A stretch of 64,000 nt of DNA from Aquiflexum sp. TKW24L (lineage in GTDB: Bacteria; Bacteroidota; Bacteroidia; Cytophagales; Cyclobacteriaceae). Shown here in pieces: positions 17,071 through 25,179 of the stretch (positions within the stretch are counted from its first letter, which is position 1; each line of letters starts with the position of its first letter). The notes beneath the pieces were generated by a model. The model made no database searches. It saw only the letters and a program-made list of their open reading frames with translations, and was not told the origin of the DNA. The translations under genes were made by a program, and so were the position numbers. The stretch is from assembly GCF_023502205.1 (NCBI RefSeq), contig NZ_JAMFLG010000012.1:62001-126000 (forward strand), in the 5' to 3' direction.

Positions 17071-17847
17071 TTACTTAAAAACCAAAGTCCCAAAAAACTG
17101 TGGAAGATGAAAGTCCGGTATGGAATTATCTACTTTTGACCAAGTCAAATAATGTGGATTACTGGTGGTACTTGCCGTTTTATAAAAATTAGCAGTCCAT
17201 TTTACCCCTGATTCGGGGTGTGTGATAGCGGTATATTTTTTAAGAATTTTCAGGGGCAATTTGAATTCAATGGTCCAAACAGTGTCCTCTTCAATTTCAG
17301 GAAATACCATCTTATGCATAGAATGGGCAATTTCAACTTTGCTTATATCTTTCTCCTTGAGGAAAAGGTATTCCTTTCTTGGGACTGTGACAAATTGCAT
17401 CAAAGGAACTCCTCCGCAATTGATCTCTAAGTTGAAGTAAAAAAGCGGCTTGGAATTGTCTGGAGAAAAAAAGAATTCCACGCAGGAATCTCCTGAAACA
17501 TGTCCATTGGTCTCCTGAACCAAACACTGAACAAACCGATCCTCTACCAGAAAAATCCCATAGATATTTTCGTCATCATACAAAAGCTTAGCAAATGTGG
17601 TTGGAAGAAATTGGGGCTTGTCTCCGATATAATTTTCTATTTCTAGGGATGGCACATTTTCCCAAACTTCCTTATCCCAAACTCCGTCAATTCTAATTTT
17701 CCCCTCAAGACGGTTGACCTCATAAACCGATTCTTCCATATTTCTCTTCTTGTTATTTGATTCCTTTATCTGTTGGGCATCCATCCTAATGGCAATCAAG
17801 CTCATGCCCATCACAAAAATCAGATCAATCCTAATTTTAACCCTCAT
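17071..17847 (-). CDS. Exported carbohydrate-binding family 9-like protein
   Basis: A 258-residue protein with a Sec-type leader (IDLIFVMGMSLIAIRMDAQQ). The mature part matches the CBM9-like DOMON fold: KIRIDGVWDKEVWENVP, then TTFAKLLYDDENIYGIFLVED, SCVEFFFSPDNSKPLFYFNLEINCGG and, near the end, the W-containing FYKTA strand. In Bacteroidota these modules bind glycans or stand next to redox enzymes. Its start is 1 bp past the stop of the sugar dehydrogenase-cytochrome c gene, so it is co-expressed with it and may be its periplasmic or surface partner. Function beyond binding is unknown. Confidence 0.78.
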   Translation of the reverse strand: MRVKIRIDLIFVMGMSLIAIRMDAQQIKESNNKKRNMEESVYEVNRLEGKIRIDGVWDKEVWENVPSLEIENYIGDKPQFLPTTFAKLLYDDENIYGIFLVEDRFVQCLVQETNGHVSGDSCVEFFFSPDNSKPLFYFNLEINCGGVPLMQFVTVPRKEYLFLKEKDISKVEIAHSMHKMVFPEIEEDTVWTIEFKLPLKILKKYTAITHPESGVKWTANFYKTASTTSNPHYLTWSKVDNSIPDFHLPQFFGTLVFK

Positions 17848-17848
17848 A

Positions 17849-19612
17849 TTATTGATTTTCTATTTGTTTTCTCACATTACCAACTTCAATGGCGGAAATA
17901 CTCGGTGAATCATTTCCGAAGTTTCTCCTGATATAGGTCAATACTGAGGAAATTTCATCATCAGAAAGAAATGAATGCGAAGGCATAACTCCATTATATG
18001 CTACACCATTTACTGTTATGGCACCTTCAAGACCTTTTAAAATCAATTCAATTAAAGGTTGATTTTTACCATTCACCACCCGGGAATTATTAATCGGTGG
18101 AAACCTGCTTCCGTCACCTTTACCGTCTCTTTGATGGCAGGTCCCACAATGTTGGTTATAGACCTGTGATCCGTTTTCTATCATTTCTGTTTCCAGATTA
18201 TCCAATTCCCAATCCGGATCTTTAATATTGATTCTTTGGTTTTTCCTCTGTTCTAGTTTGGCTAATGAGGCTTCACCAAAGTCTGATTTTTTTCCCTTGT
18301 ACATGATTCGCCAGATTTTACCTTTTACACTTTCCGAAATATAGAGTGACCCATCCGGCCCCATGGCGATTCCCATTGGACGTGCCAAAGCATCACCGGT
18401 ATTCACGATGGTGTCCAATCCGGCAAATCCATCTGCAAAAACTTCCCAGGGACCTGCAGGAATTCCCTTTTCAAATGGGACAAATGCCACAAAATAACCT
18501 GCCTGGGGATAAGGACCGCGAATAGTAGATCCATGAAAGGCGACAAAAGCGCCATTTTTATACCTGTCGGGAAATTGATCGCCTCTATAAAAATGAAGGT
18601 CGTTTGGTGCAAAGTGTCCCGGAAAGCCCATCAAAGGTTGGTCCACTAAATGGGCATCACCCTGCAATTTCCCATCTCCTCCATATTCAGGATTCCGTTT
18701 CTTCTTTCCTTCTATATGATCAAAGTAAAAATATGGCCAGCCTCCATCAGTACCTTCTTCAACCCTAAAAAATTCCTCTGAAGGTAAAACAGCACTTTCC
18801 CATGGACCGAAAAGATCAGGCCATGACTTGCTCAAATCATCCCTTCCATGTTGTACAACATATAATTCATTCTCTTCCTGATTCCAATCCATTGCTACTA
18901 CAGACCGGATACCTGTGGCATATCTATTCCCATCTTTTTGGGTTTGATTAAGTCTATCCGCGTCAAATTGCCAGATGCCGCCATGCCAATCCAGCTGAGG
19001 ACATGGATACATTCCCGGGCTTTCGGGTTTCCTATTGAATTCCTGACAAACGTCCCCCGGCGAACCAAATGCTACATACATGTGGCCATCATTGTCAAAA
19101 GCAATGGGTTTGGCGATATGTTCATAGCCATATTTTCCATTTTTGTAATCATCAACCAAAATAAGTTCGGGTTCACCAGTTGGCAATAATCCATTTGGAT
19201 CCATTTTGTATCTGTACACTTCTCCTGCTGTGGTGAAATACAGGTAACCGTTATAGATGCGCATTCCTGTACCATAGTTTCCCTTATCAGGATAGTCTCC
19301 AAAGTATTCCACAATATCTGCTTTGCCATCATAATTGGTATCCCTTATTCCTACAATCCCTCTCCCGGATTTATCAGGTGCGCGTAGTTTGACATAAATA
19401 TCCCCCAATTCACTAACAGCTATATGTCTAGCCCTTCCTATACTGTCCACCACCACTACAGCTTCGAAGCCATCAGGCAAAAAAAGTCCACCATTATCAA
19501 TGTCGCCTGCTGGAAGTATAATTTTTGGCTCACATGAAAAAAACATCCATAATCCTACACAGAAAAAGAAAATTTGAATCTTAAAAGCCATTGGGTGCAT
19601 CTCAATTTTCAT
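17849..19612 (-). CDS. Sugar dehydrogenase-like beta-propeller with C-terminal cytochrome c (lipoprotein)
   Basis: A 587-residue protein with a lipobox-like leader (GLWMFFSCEPK), so probably an outer-membrane-anchored lipoprotein. Residues about 45-440 form a six-bladed propeller of the soluble glucose/sorbosone dehydrogenase type, with FDNDGHMYVAFGSPGD and ARPMGIAMGPDGSLYISES. Residues about 490-580 are a class I cytochrome c with heme motif CGTCH and axial Met in GVMPSHSFLSDDEI. The pair would oxidise a sugar or alcohol, perhaps with PQQ, and pass electrons through heme. A second ATG at 19591 would put the lipobox at a more usual position. A paralogue with the same plan lies at 36331-37923. 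Confidence 0.82.
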   Translation of the reverse strand: MKIEMHPMAFKIQIFFFCVGLWMFFSCEPKIILPAGDIDNGGLFLPDGFEAVVVVDSIGRARHIAVSELGDIYVKLRAPDKSGRGIVGIRDTNYDGKADIVEYFGDYPDKGNYGTGMRIYNGYLYFTTAGEVYRYKMDPNGLLPTGEPELILVDDYKNGKYGYEHIAKPIAFDNDGHMYVAFGSPGDVCQEFNRKPESPGMYPCPQLDWHGGIWQFDADRLNQTQKDGNRYATGIRSVVAMDWNQEENELYVVQHGRDDLSKSWPDLFGPWESAVLPSEEFFRVEEGTDGGWPYFYFDHIEGKKKRNPEYGGDGKLQGDAHLVDQPLMGFPGHFAPNDLHFYRGDQFPDRYKNGAFVAFHGSTIRGPYPQAGYFVAFVPFEKGIPAGPWEVFADGFAGLDTIVNTGDALARPMGIAMGPDGSLYISESVKGKIWRIMYKGKKSDFGEASLAKLEQRKNQRINIKDPDWELDNLETEMIENGSQVYNQHCGTCHQRDGKGDGSRFPPINNSRVVNGKNQPLIELILKGLEGAITVNGVAYNGVMPSHSFLSDDEISSVLTYIRRNFGNDSPSISAIEVGNVRKQIENQ

Positions 19613-19653
19613 AAAATCGCTCTGGTCTTTGGAATTATTTAAATGTTGGTAAA

Positions 19654-19661
19654 CAAAACTA
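19654..19661 (-). promoter_or_regulatory. Possible -7 element (TAGTTTTG) for the sugar dehydrogenase operon
   Basis: TAGTTTTG on the minus strand matches TAnnTTTG exactly, 42 bp upstream of the first ATG. No clear -33 TTTG was found at the right distance. Confidence 0.35.
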
Positions 19662-19769
19662 TCTTTTGCTAAAAGCCACTTTCTTGAAATATAATATATT
19701 TATAAAAATACATTGTGCCATTTATAAAAAACCAAGGTCCGGAAAACAAATTTTCCAAAAAGACTTCTC

Positions 19770-19857
19770 TAGACTATGCGAAAAGGCTTCTGGATTAAAG
19801 GCTATAGATTTTGAAGTTGGATTGAAAAAATGTTTAAGTTTATTAAAACTACTTTGA
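19770..19857 (+). pseudogene. Remnant of the 3' end of an SDR/epimerase gene
   Basis: The reading frame ending at 19857 contains EKASGLKAIDFEVGLKKCLS, which closely matches EKAYGLKPTNIEEGLKRCLE at the C-terminus of the intact SDR gene (ends 13605). The two stretches are also similar at the DNA level (aaaaggctt.tggatt, ggattgaaa). Nothing upstream in this frame resembles the rest of the protein. It looks like the surviving tail of a lost paralogue. Confidence 0.5.
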
Positions 19858-19908
19858 GGAACTTGTGTAGAAAATTATTTGTGTTTTTCTAAAAATTATT
19901 CACACTGT

Positions 19909-20103
19909 ATGTGAACAAATATAAAAATAGAGACCGATCTGATCAATGAAGCCATGAAGGTTAGTGCCCTTAAAACCAAAAAAGCAACAGTCGAGGCGGC
20001 GTTGAACCTTATGGTATCCCTTAAAAATCAAGAAAAAATAAAGCTGCTCAAAGGCAAATTGAAATGGGAAGGTAATTTGGAAAGTTTGAGGCAAGATCAA
20101 TAA
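19909..20103 (+). pseudogene. Orphan VapB-like antitoxin, stop at codon 2
   Basis: After ATG (19909) the second codon is TGA, and then the frame is open to 20101. It encodes TNIKIETDLINEAMK, LKTKKATVEAALNLM and LLKGKLKWEGNLESLR in order, the full pattern of a VapB-type (ribbon-helix-helix) antitoxin with its toxin-binding tail. VapB proteins often start MRTNI; one C-to-T change in a CGA codon would give the TGA. No PIN toxin gene lies on either side. A GTG or other internal start cannot restore the first strand, so it is probably dead, or expressed only by readthrough. Confidence 0.65.
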
Positions 20104-20112
20104 AAGGCAAAA

Positions 20113-20147
20113 AAAATCCGAAAACCATTGATTGATTCCCGGATTTT
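20113..20147. terminator. Hairpin, possible terminator
   Basis: AAAATCCG pairs with CGGATTTT across a loop of about 19 nt, between the VapB remnant (+) and the hexosaminidase gene (-). The loop is long, so efficiency is doubtful. Confidence 0.4.
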
Positions 20148-20233
20148 CTGATTTCAATATTTTACTTTTTGGGTATGTTTGATTTCTTGCTACTAACCAT
20201 TCAAAACTACCATTGAAGTTCAATTGGAGCGGC

Positions 20234-20253
20234 AATGGACTGTGGACTATGGA
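20234..20253. repeat. Dispersed tggac/gacc-type repeat
   Basis: tggactgtggactatggacc belongs to the same short-word family as the runs at 4120-4147 and 23760-23783, and again lies just past the 3' end of a minus-strand gene. Confidence 0.45.
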
Positions 20254-20257
20254 CCGA

Positions 20258-21874
20258 TCACTTTTTTTCCTCCCAAACCAACCTAGGAGATTTGTAATAA
20301 TTCAATCCCATAGCATCCCAACGGGCTGTATGTTTTTTCAATCTTTCTGAAAATGACTCCCAATTTCTCAATTCCTTTTTGGTCCAGGCCACTTCTGCGA
20401 TGGCTGCCAATCTTGGGAACATCATAAATTCAATCTCTTCTCTGTTGGTAATGGTTTCTGACCAAAGAGGGGATTCCACGCCTAAGATATTTTCTCTTTT
20501 GATGGCTGCATCCATTTCTGTTGGATCCCAGTTATAGGCATCATCCAACTCGATGTATGCCGCCCAATGCAATCCCAATTGAGTCGTCGAATCATATTGC
20601 ATGTCAAGGTAAGTCTTGGTAGCAGGTGAAATCAATACCTGATTCCCCTGATTGATAGCCAAAACCGCATTTTCTGCTTTCGCCCAATATTGGGCTACAG
20701 TTCCATTTTCGAGCTTGGCATGGGCCACTTCATCCCAACCCAAGGATTTTTTACCATACTTGGTGACGATGGCCTGCGCCTTTTCGATAAATGGGATATA
20801 GTCCTCTATTTTAGTAACATGGGATTCATCTCCGCCAATGTGGATATAAGGACCGGGGGTCATGTCCACCAGTTCACGGATGACATCATCTACAAATTGG
20901 TAGGTGATGTCCTTATTCGTGGCCAAAGTACTGAACCCAACTTCAATTCCAGTGTAGAGTGGTGTTGCCATTCCATCAACCCCCAGATTCGTTCGGTCAA
21001 ATGGAACTGCGCCTTTTTCAGGAACAGTGATACCGGGATTCAATTGCCCGTAGGCAGCCAAGGCTGAATTGGTATGGCCCGGCATGTCGATCTCAGGCAC
21101 CACAGTGATGAATTTTGATTGGGCATAAGCGACAATGTCTTTGTATTGTTCTTGGGTATAAAAACCTCCTTCTCCCCCACCTACTTCGGTTTTGCCACCG
21201 ATCTCGGTAAGCAATGGCCAAGATTTGATCTCAATTCTCCAACCCTGATCATCGGAAAGATGGAGGTGAAGAAAATTGATTTTGTATTTGGAAATCAAAT
21301 CAATCACGTGCTTCACATCTTCCACAGAAAAAAAATGTCTTGCAACATCCAACATAAATCCTCTGTAAGCATATTCCGGCTTGTCTTGAATTTGTCCGGT
21401 GCCAATATTGATTTTCCCTTTCGACAGGGTAGATCCTTCGACTGATGCAGGAAGAAGTTGTCTCAAGGTCTGAAGGCCATTGAATAGCCCTTCGCCGTTG
21501 GAAGCAGTGATTTTGATGCTAGATTCATCGATTTCAATACCGTATTCACCTGCTATTTTTTGCGAAGCTGATTCAAGCTCAAACACAATAACATTAGACT
21601 CCCCGGATTCGGCTATTTGCAGATTAAAGCCTGTAGAGGGTTTGACCATAGTTTGAAAAATCGAGATGATTGGATTGATATCTGCGGAATTTCCCAGGGC
21701 AATCAATTTGGTTTCACCTGTTAAGGCAAAGGAACCGCCATCATCAGTCACAGAAAAGGGCTTTGGGATAATATGGTTTTCGCTTAGCGGAATAGCTTTT
21801 TCGGAACAGGAAATAATCCCCAATCCAAAAGAGAAAATGAGCAGCGTTGAGGAAAGGATTTTTAAAATTTTCAT
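20258..21874 (-). CDS. Beta-N-acetylhexosaminidase, GH20 (lipoprotein)
   Basis: A 538-residue secreted lipoprotein (lipobox LGIISCSEK). An N-terminal GH20b alpha/beta domain (about 35-155) precedes the GH20 barrel. The barrel starts at YAYRGFMLDVARHFFSVEDVK and includes LHLHLSDDQGWRIEIKSWP and VVPEIDMPGHTNSALAAY. The catalytic Asp-Glu pair is in IHIGGDESHV; it polarises the substrate acetamido group and protonates the leaving group. The Trp residues lining the sugar pocket (LHWAAYIELDDAYNWDP) are present. It removes terminal GlcNAc or GalNAc from chitin oligomers or glycans. The gene is monocistronic and diverges from the oxidoreductase at 22086. Confidence 0.93.
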   Translation of the reverse strand: MKILKILSSTLLIFSFGLGIISCSEKAIPLSENHIIPKPFSVTDDGGSFALTGETKLIALGNSADINPIISIFQTMVKPSTGFNLQIAESGESNVIVFELESASQKIAGEYGIEIDESSIKITASNGEGLFNGLQTLRQLLPASVEGSTLSKGKINIGTGQIQDKPEYAYRGFMLDVARHFFSVEDVKHVIDLISKYKINFLHLHLSDDQGWRIEIKSWPLLTEIGGKTEVGGGEGGFYTQEQYKDIVAYAQSKFITVVPEIDMPGHTNSALAAYGQLNPGITVPEKGAVPFDRTNLGVDGMATPLYTGIEVGFSTLATNKDITYQFVDDVIRELVDMTPGPYIHIGGDESHVTKIEDYIPFIEKAQAIVTKYGKKSLGWDEVAHAKLENGTVAQYWAKAENAVLAINQGNQVLISPATKTYLDMQYDSTTQLGLHWAAYIELDDAYNWDPTEMDAAIKRENILGVESPLWSETITNREEIEFMMFPRLAAIAEVAWTKKELRNWESFSERLKKHTARWDAMGLNYYKSPRLVWEEKK

Positions 21875-21908
21875 AAAGTATGGATGGGTTTTCGGGTTTT
21901 TAACCAGA

Positions 21909-21916
21909 CAAACTTA
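21909..21916 (-). promoter_or_regulatory. Possible -7 element (TAAGTTTG) for the GH20 gene
   Basis: TAAGTTTG on the minus strand matches TAnnTTTG exactly, 35 bp upstream of the start codon. No good -33 element was recognised. Confidence 0.4.
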
Positions 21917-22085
21917 ATTAAAATTTTTATTTAAGATTTTACCATTTAGCAAATTCTTTCGTTTCCCCATTTATCAACTCATTTCTCCTTTTTTCTAAAA
22001 TCAAAGAATTATTCACCTTACAAATCTCATTTTTAATAAATTGAATCTTCAAAACTTGAATCTGATCAAATTAACCATAAACCGA

Positions 22086-23546
22086 ATGAAAAAGGAAGAA
22101 TTACCAAAGGAGAACAACTCAAGAAGAAATTTTGTCAAAGCCTCAGCCACAGCTTTGGCGGGTTTTTATTTTGTACCAAGACACGTATTGGGAGGACCGG
22201 GATTTGTAGCGCCATCTGATAGGCTCAGGGTAGCAGGGATCGGGGTCGGAGGAATGGGAGCGGGCGATGTGCGTGGAGTTTTCAACAGCGGCAAAGCTGA
22301 TTTTATTTCCCTGTGCGATGTTGACGACACCAGAGCAAAAGGCAGTGTGCAAGCACATCCAAAAGCTAAGTACTATAGAGATTACAGGGTCATGCTCGAC
22401 AAAGAGCATAAGAATATTGATGCGGTGACGGTTTCCACACCAGATCACAATCATGCTGTACAGGCCATGGCTGCCATGCAATTGGGCAAACATGTTTATG
22501 TTCAAAAGCCATTATCCCATGATATCTATGAAGCTAGAATGTTGACCGAAGCTGCGCAAAAATACAAGGTAGTAACCCAAATGGGCAATCAGGGTTCATC
22601 TGGTGAAGGAGTAAGAAAAATGGTAGAATGGTACAATGCCGGACTTATAGGCGAAGCCACAAAGGTATATTGCTGGACCGACAGACCTGTATGGCCACAG
22701 GGCATCCCCTGGTCAGCAAATTCTGCAACCCCACCTGCAGATTTTGATTGGGACTTGTGGCTTGGAACTGCTCCTAAAAAAGACTTTGTAGCCAACCTCA
22801 TTCCATTCAATTGGAGAGGATGGTGGGATTATGGAACAGGTGCATTGGGCGACATGGCATGCCATATCATGGAACCTCCCTTCAGGGTCTTAGGATTGGG
22901 ATATCCTGAATCAGCAGAGTGTAGTGTGGGTTCTGTATATGTAGGAGAATTCAGCAGAGGATATTTCCCCGAAAGTTGCCCTCCTTCCTCTCACATCACA
23001 CTCCGCTTCAAAAGAGAAGGTAAAAGTGACCTTCAATTCCATTGGATGGATGGTGGGATTCAACCTGCCCGTCCAGAAGAACTCGGACCAAACGAAGTGA
23101 TGGGTGATGGAGGCAACGGTGTCATCATCGAAGGTACCAAAGGCAAAATCATGTGTGGAACTTATGGTGTGAATCCTCAGCTATTACCCACCTCAAAAAC
23201 AGCTGAAATCAATGTTCCCCAATCAGAATACCGCGTTCCTCTTGGTGATAGAGGCCACTACAACAACTGGGTAGAAGCCTGTATCGGTGGATTTGGAAGT
23301 CAGGAATACAAGCAGTTGAGTTCTCCGTTCTCAATAGCCGGGCCTTTGACGGAGTCTGTTTTGATGGGAAATCTTGCGATCAGAAGCTATGACTATAGGG
23401 TGCCGAGAGAATCAGGAACAGGATTCAATTATCCCGGAAGAGGTATCAAGCTTGTCTGGGACGGACCCAATATGAAAGTCACTAATTTTGAACCTGCCAA
23501 TCAATTTGTAAAAAGAGAATATAGAGAAGGTTGGAAGCTGGGGTGA
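22086..23546 (+). CDS. Exported Gfo/Idh/MocA family oxidoreductase
   Basis: A 486-residue protein from ATG 22086, with a Tat leader (SRRNFVKASATALAGFYFV). The Rossmann domain begins RLRVAGIGVGGMGAGDVRG. The family Lys and surrounding motif EKP-like reads YVQKPLSHDIYEARML. The C-terminal alpha/beta domain contains WRGWWDYGTGALGDMACHIMEPPF, whose GDMACH His is usual for this group. Tat export suggests it leaves the cytoplasm already folded around bound NAD(P). Such enzymes act on sugars or inositols; the substrate is unknown. An upstream TTG (22041) would bury the leader and is not preferred. Confidence 0.88.
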   Translation: MKKEELPKENNSRRNFVKASATALAGFYFVPRHVLGGPGFVAPSDRLRVAGIGVGGMGAGDVRGVFNSGKADFISLCDVDDTRAKGSVQAHPKAKYYRDYRVMLDKEHKNIDAVTVSTPDHNHAVQAMAAMQLGKHVYVQKPLSHDIYEARMLTEAAQKYKVVTQMGNQGSSGEGVRKMVEWYNAGLIGEATKVYCWTDRPVWPQGIPWSANSATPPADFDWDLWLGTAPKKDFVANLIPFNWRGWWDYGTGALGDMACHIMEPPFRVLGLGYPESAECSVGSVYVGEFSRGYFPESCPPSSHITLRFKREGKSDLQFHWMDGGIQPARPEELGPNEVMGDGGNGVIIEGTKGKIMCGTYGVNPQLLPTSKTAEINVPQSEYRVPLGDRGHYNNWVEACIGGFGSQEYKQLSSPFSIAGPLTESVLMGNLAIRSYDYRVPRESGTGFNYPGRGIKLVWDGPNMKVTNFEPANQFVKREYREGWKLG

Positions 23547-23650
23547 TCTCAGTGTTCAGTTTACAGTGATCAGTTTACAGTGTTCAGTCAGTGAACAGTG
23601 ATCAGTGTTCAGTCAATAATCAGTTTACAGTAGCAGTTTTCAGTGGCAGT
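23547..23650. repeat. cagtttacagtgatcagtg-type low-complexity repeat
   Basis: About 100 bp built of CAGT/TTCAGT/TTTACAGTG words directly after the oxidoreductase stop. A related run lies at 33660-33755, where it cuts off an RND remnant. It has no regular period and no spacers, so it is not a CRISPR array. Confidence 0.6.
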
Positions 23651-23660
23651 GAAAAAGAAA

Positions 23661-23690
23661 AATCCCGCAAGTCCAAAGATTTGCGGGATT
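23661..23690. terminator. Intrinsic bidirectional terminator
   Basis: A perfect 10-bp stem, AATCCCGCAA / TTGCGGGATT, with a 10-nt loop, A-rich before and TAATTTTTT after. It separates the convergent oxidoreductase and TolC genes. Confidence 0.85.
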
Positions 23691-23794
23691 TAATTTTTTA
23701 CCAATCTATCATTGACATTTCCAATCGATAAAATGGGTTGAAATTCAATATATGCTGCTGTGGACCGTGGCCTGTGGACTGATTGACTTTAAGT

Positions 23795-25177
23795 TCAATC
23801 CTCAAATCCCAAACCTGCAGCATTCAACATTTTGGCGTAGGCAGATTTTCTTTTGGCAGCAAGTTCATTGAGCGTGGTTTGTGCACTGATAAGACTTACT
23901 TCCCTAGCATTGACTAGGAATAAAGAACTTTCTCCGATTTCAAACCTCGTCATTTCCCCTCTCAAAAGTTTTTGAAGTCCGTTGACGTTATTTGTAAAGA
24001 CTCCCAATTGCTTTTCGACAGTTTCAAAATTATAAATTTCACTTTCCAGCTTAGTTGTCAGTCTGAGAAGCTTCAAATCTCTTTCATATGTTTTGAAATT
24101 GATTTTGGCTTTTGTCAAACCTAGATCCCCTCTTTCCCCTCTCAAAAACAGCGGCATAGAAAAATACATGCCCAATTTGTAATTATTTTCCAAGAAAGGT
24201 GACAATTGAAATTCATCCAGTTTTTCTACCAAAAAATTGTAATTAACCTTCAATACAGGGAGCAACATGTTTGATTTATACCTTCTGTCGATCTGAAGAG
24301 ATTCGATGTCATAATCCGTCAAGAGCAATTGGGGATGTCTGAAAATATACTCACGCATAGATTCCTTATTGTAATCAAATATGGTTGGATCAAGGACATT
24401 CTCAGGATATACTGACTCCAACAAGTCTATGGGGTCATTGTTTTCATCCCAAAGGAAAGTATTCAAAAACTGGGTCGATTTGAAGAATTGGATTTGGGCA
24501 GACTGAAGTCTATAAATCCTGTCCATCACCTGGGTATAGGCTTCCACAGTATCAATCGCAGGAAAATCTCCTTGAATATAGCTTTCCTTCACCATCTGAA
24601 ATCGCTCTTCGGCGAGTTTTACCCCTCCTTCCAAGATCTGGACATTTTGATAATCAGCAGCCCAAGACCAATATGCCTCCGTAGATTCCATAAATAGGTC
24701 ATTGAGTATCTGTACCCGCTCTACCTTGGTGGATTGGATGTACACTTGCGCCTGTCTCAGAGCGGCTCTTCTTTGGTCAATAAAAAGCCCTTGACCCAAA
24801 TTGACCGAAGCTCCTAATGCGGCCAAACCATCTTCCGGAACTTCCAATTCGGGATTCAATAATGTTCCTGTATTGTATTCTACCAAACCCTTCAATTCCA
24901 CCCCTGCCATCGTTGGGATTACGAGACCGGCCTCCCTTTTGTCATAATAGTTGGTATTTTTAAATCTTTTTGAATCAAAATTACCATATAATCTAGGATC
25001 AAATCCTCCCCGGGAGGCAAGGAGTTCCTGTTCTCCGAATTCAACAGTGATATCTGCCTGCTTGGCTACAGGATGGAATTGTCTAACCCATATCACGTAT
25101 TCTTCATAAGAAAGCATTTCCTGTGCCTGAGCCAGATAAGTAATTCCGAATGCTAAGAATAGAAAAATCTTCCGCAT
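23795..25177 (-). CDS. TolC-family outer membrane efflux protein
   Basis: A 460-residue protein with a Sec signal (about 1-18, ending YLAQAQE) and two OEP-type repeats rich in long amphipathic helices, such as AALRQAQVYIQSTKVERVQILNDL and a matching C-terminal helix. It would form the trimeric outer-membrane channel of a tripartite exporter. It is the last gene of the operon TetR-ABC-HlyD-TolC; its start lies 3 bp after the HlyD stop. Its periplasmic tunnel should dock on the HlyD partner. Confidence 0.87.
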   Translation of the reverse strand: MRKIFLFLAFGITYLAQAQEMLSYEEYVIWVRQFHPVAKQADITVEFGEQELLASRGGFDPRLYGNFDSKRFKNTNYYDKREAGLVIPTMAGVELKGLVEYNTGTLLNPELEVPEDGLAALGASVNLGQGLFIDQRRAALRQAQVYIQSTKVERVQILNDLFMESTEAYWSWAADYQNVQILEGGVKLAEERFQMVKESYIQGDFPAIDTVEAYTQVMDRIYRLQSAQIQFFKSTQFLNTFLWDENNDPIDLLESVYPENVLDPTIFDYNKESMREYIFRHPQLLLTDYDIESLQIDRRYKSNMLLPVLKVNYNFLVEKLDEFQLSPFLENNYKLGMYFSMPLFLRGERGDLGLTKAKINFKTYERDLKLLRLTTKLESEIYNFETVEKQLGVFTNNVNGLQKLLRGEMTRFEIGESSLFLVNAREVSLISAQTTLNELAAKRKSAYAKMLNAAGLGFED

Positions 25178-25179
25178 GG

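Noticed and set aside
19666-19857. 63-codon frame as a real gene
   Set aside because: Only its last part has similarity, to the tail of the SDR gene; treated as a remnant.
23547-23650. Possible CRISPR or tandem repeat array
   Set aside because: Only short CAGT words in irregular order, with no fixed period or spacer.
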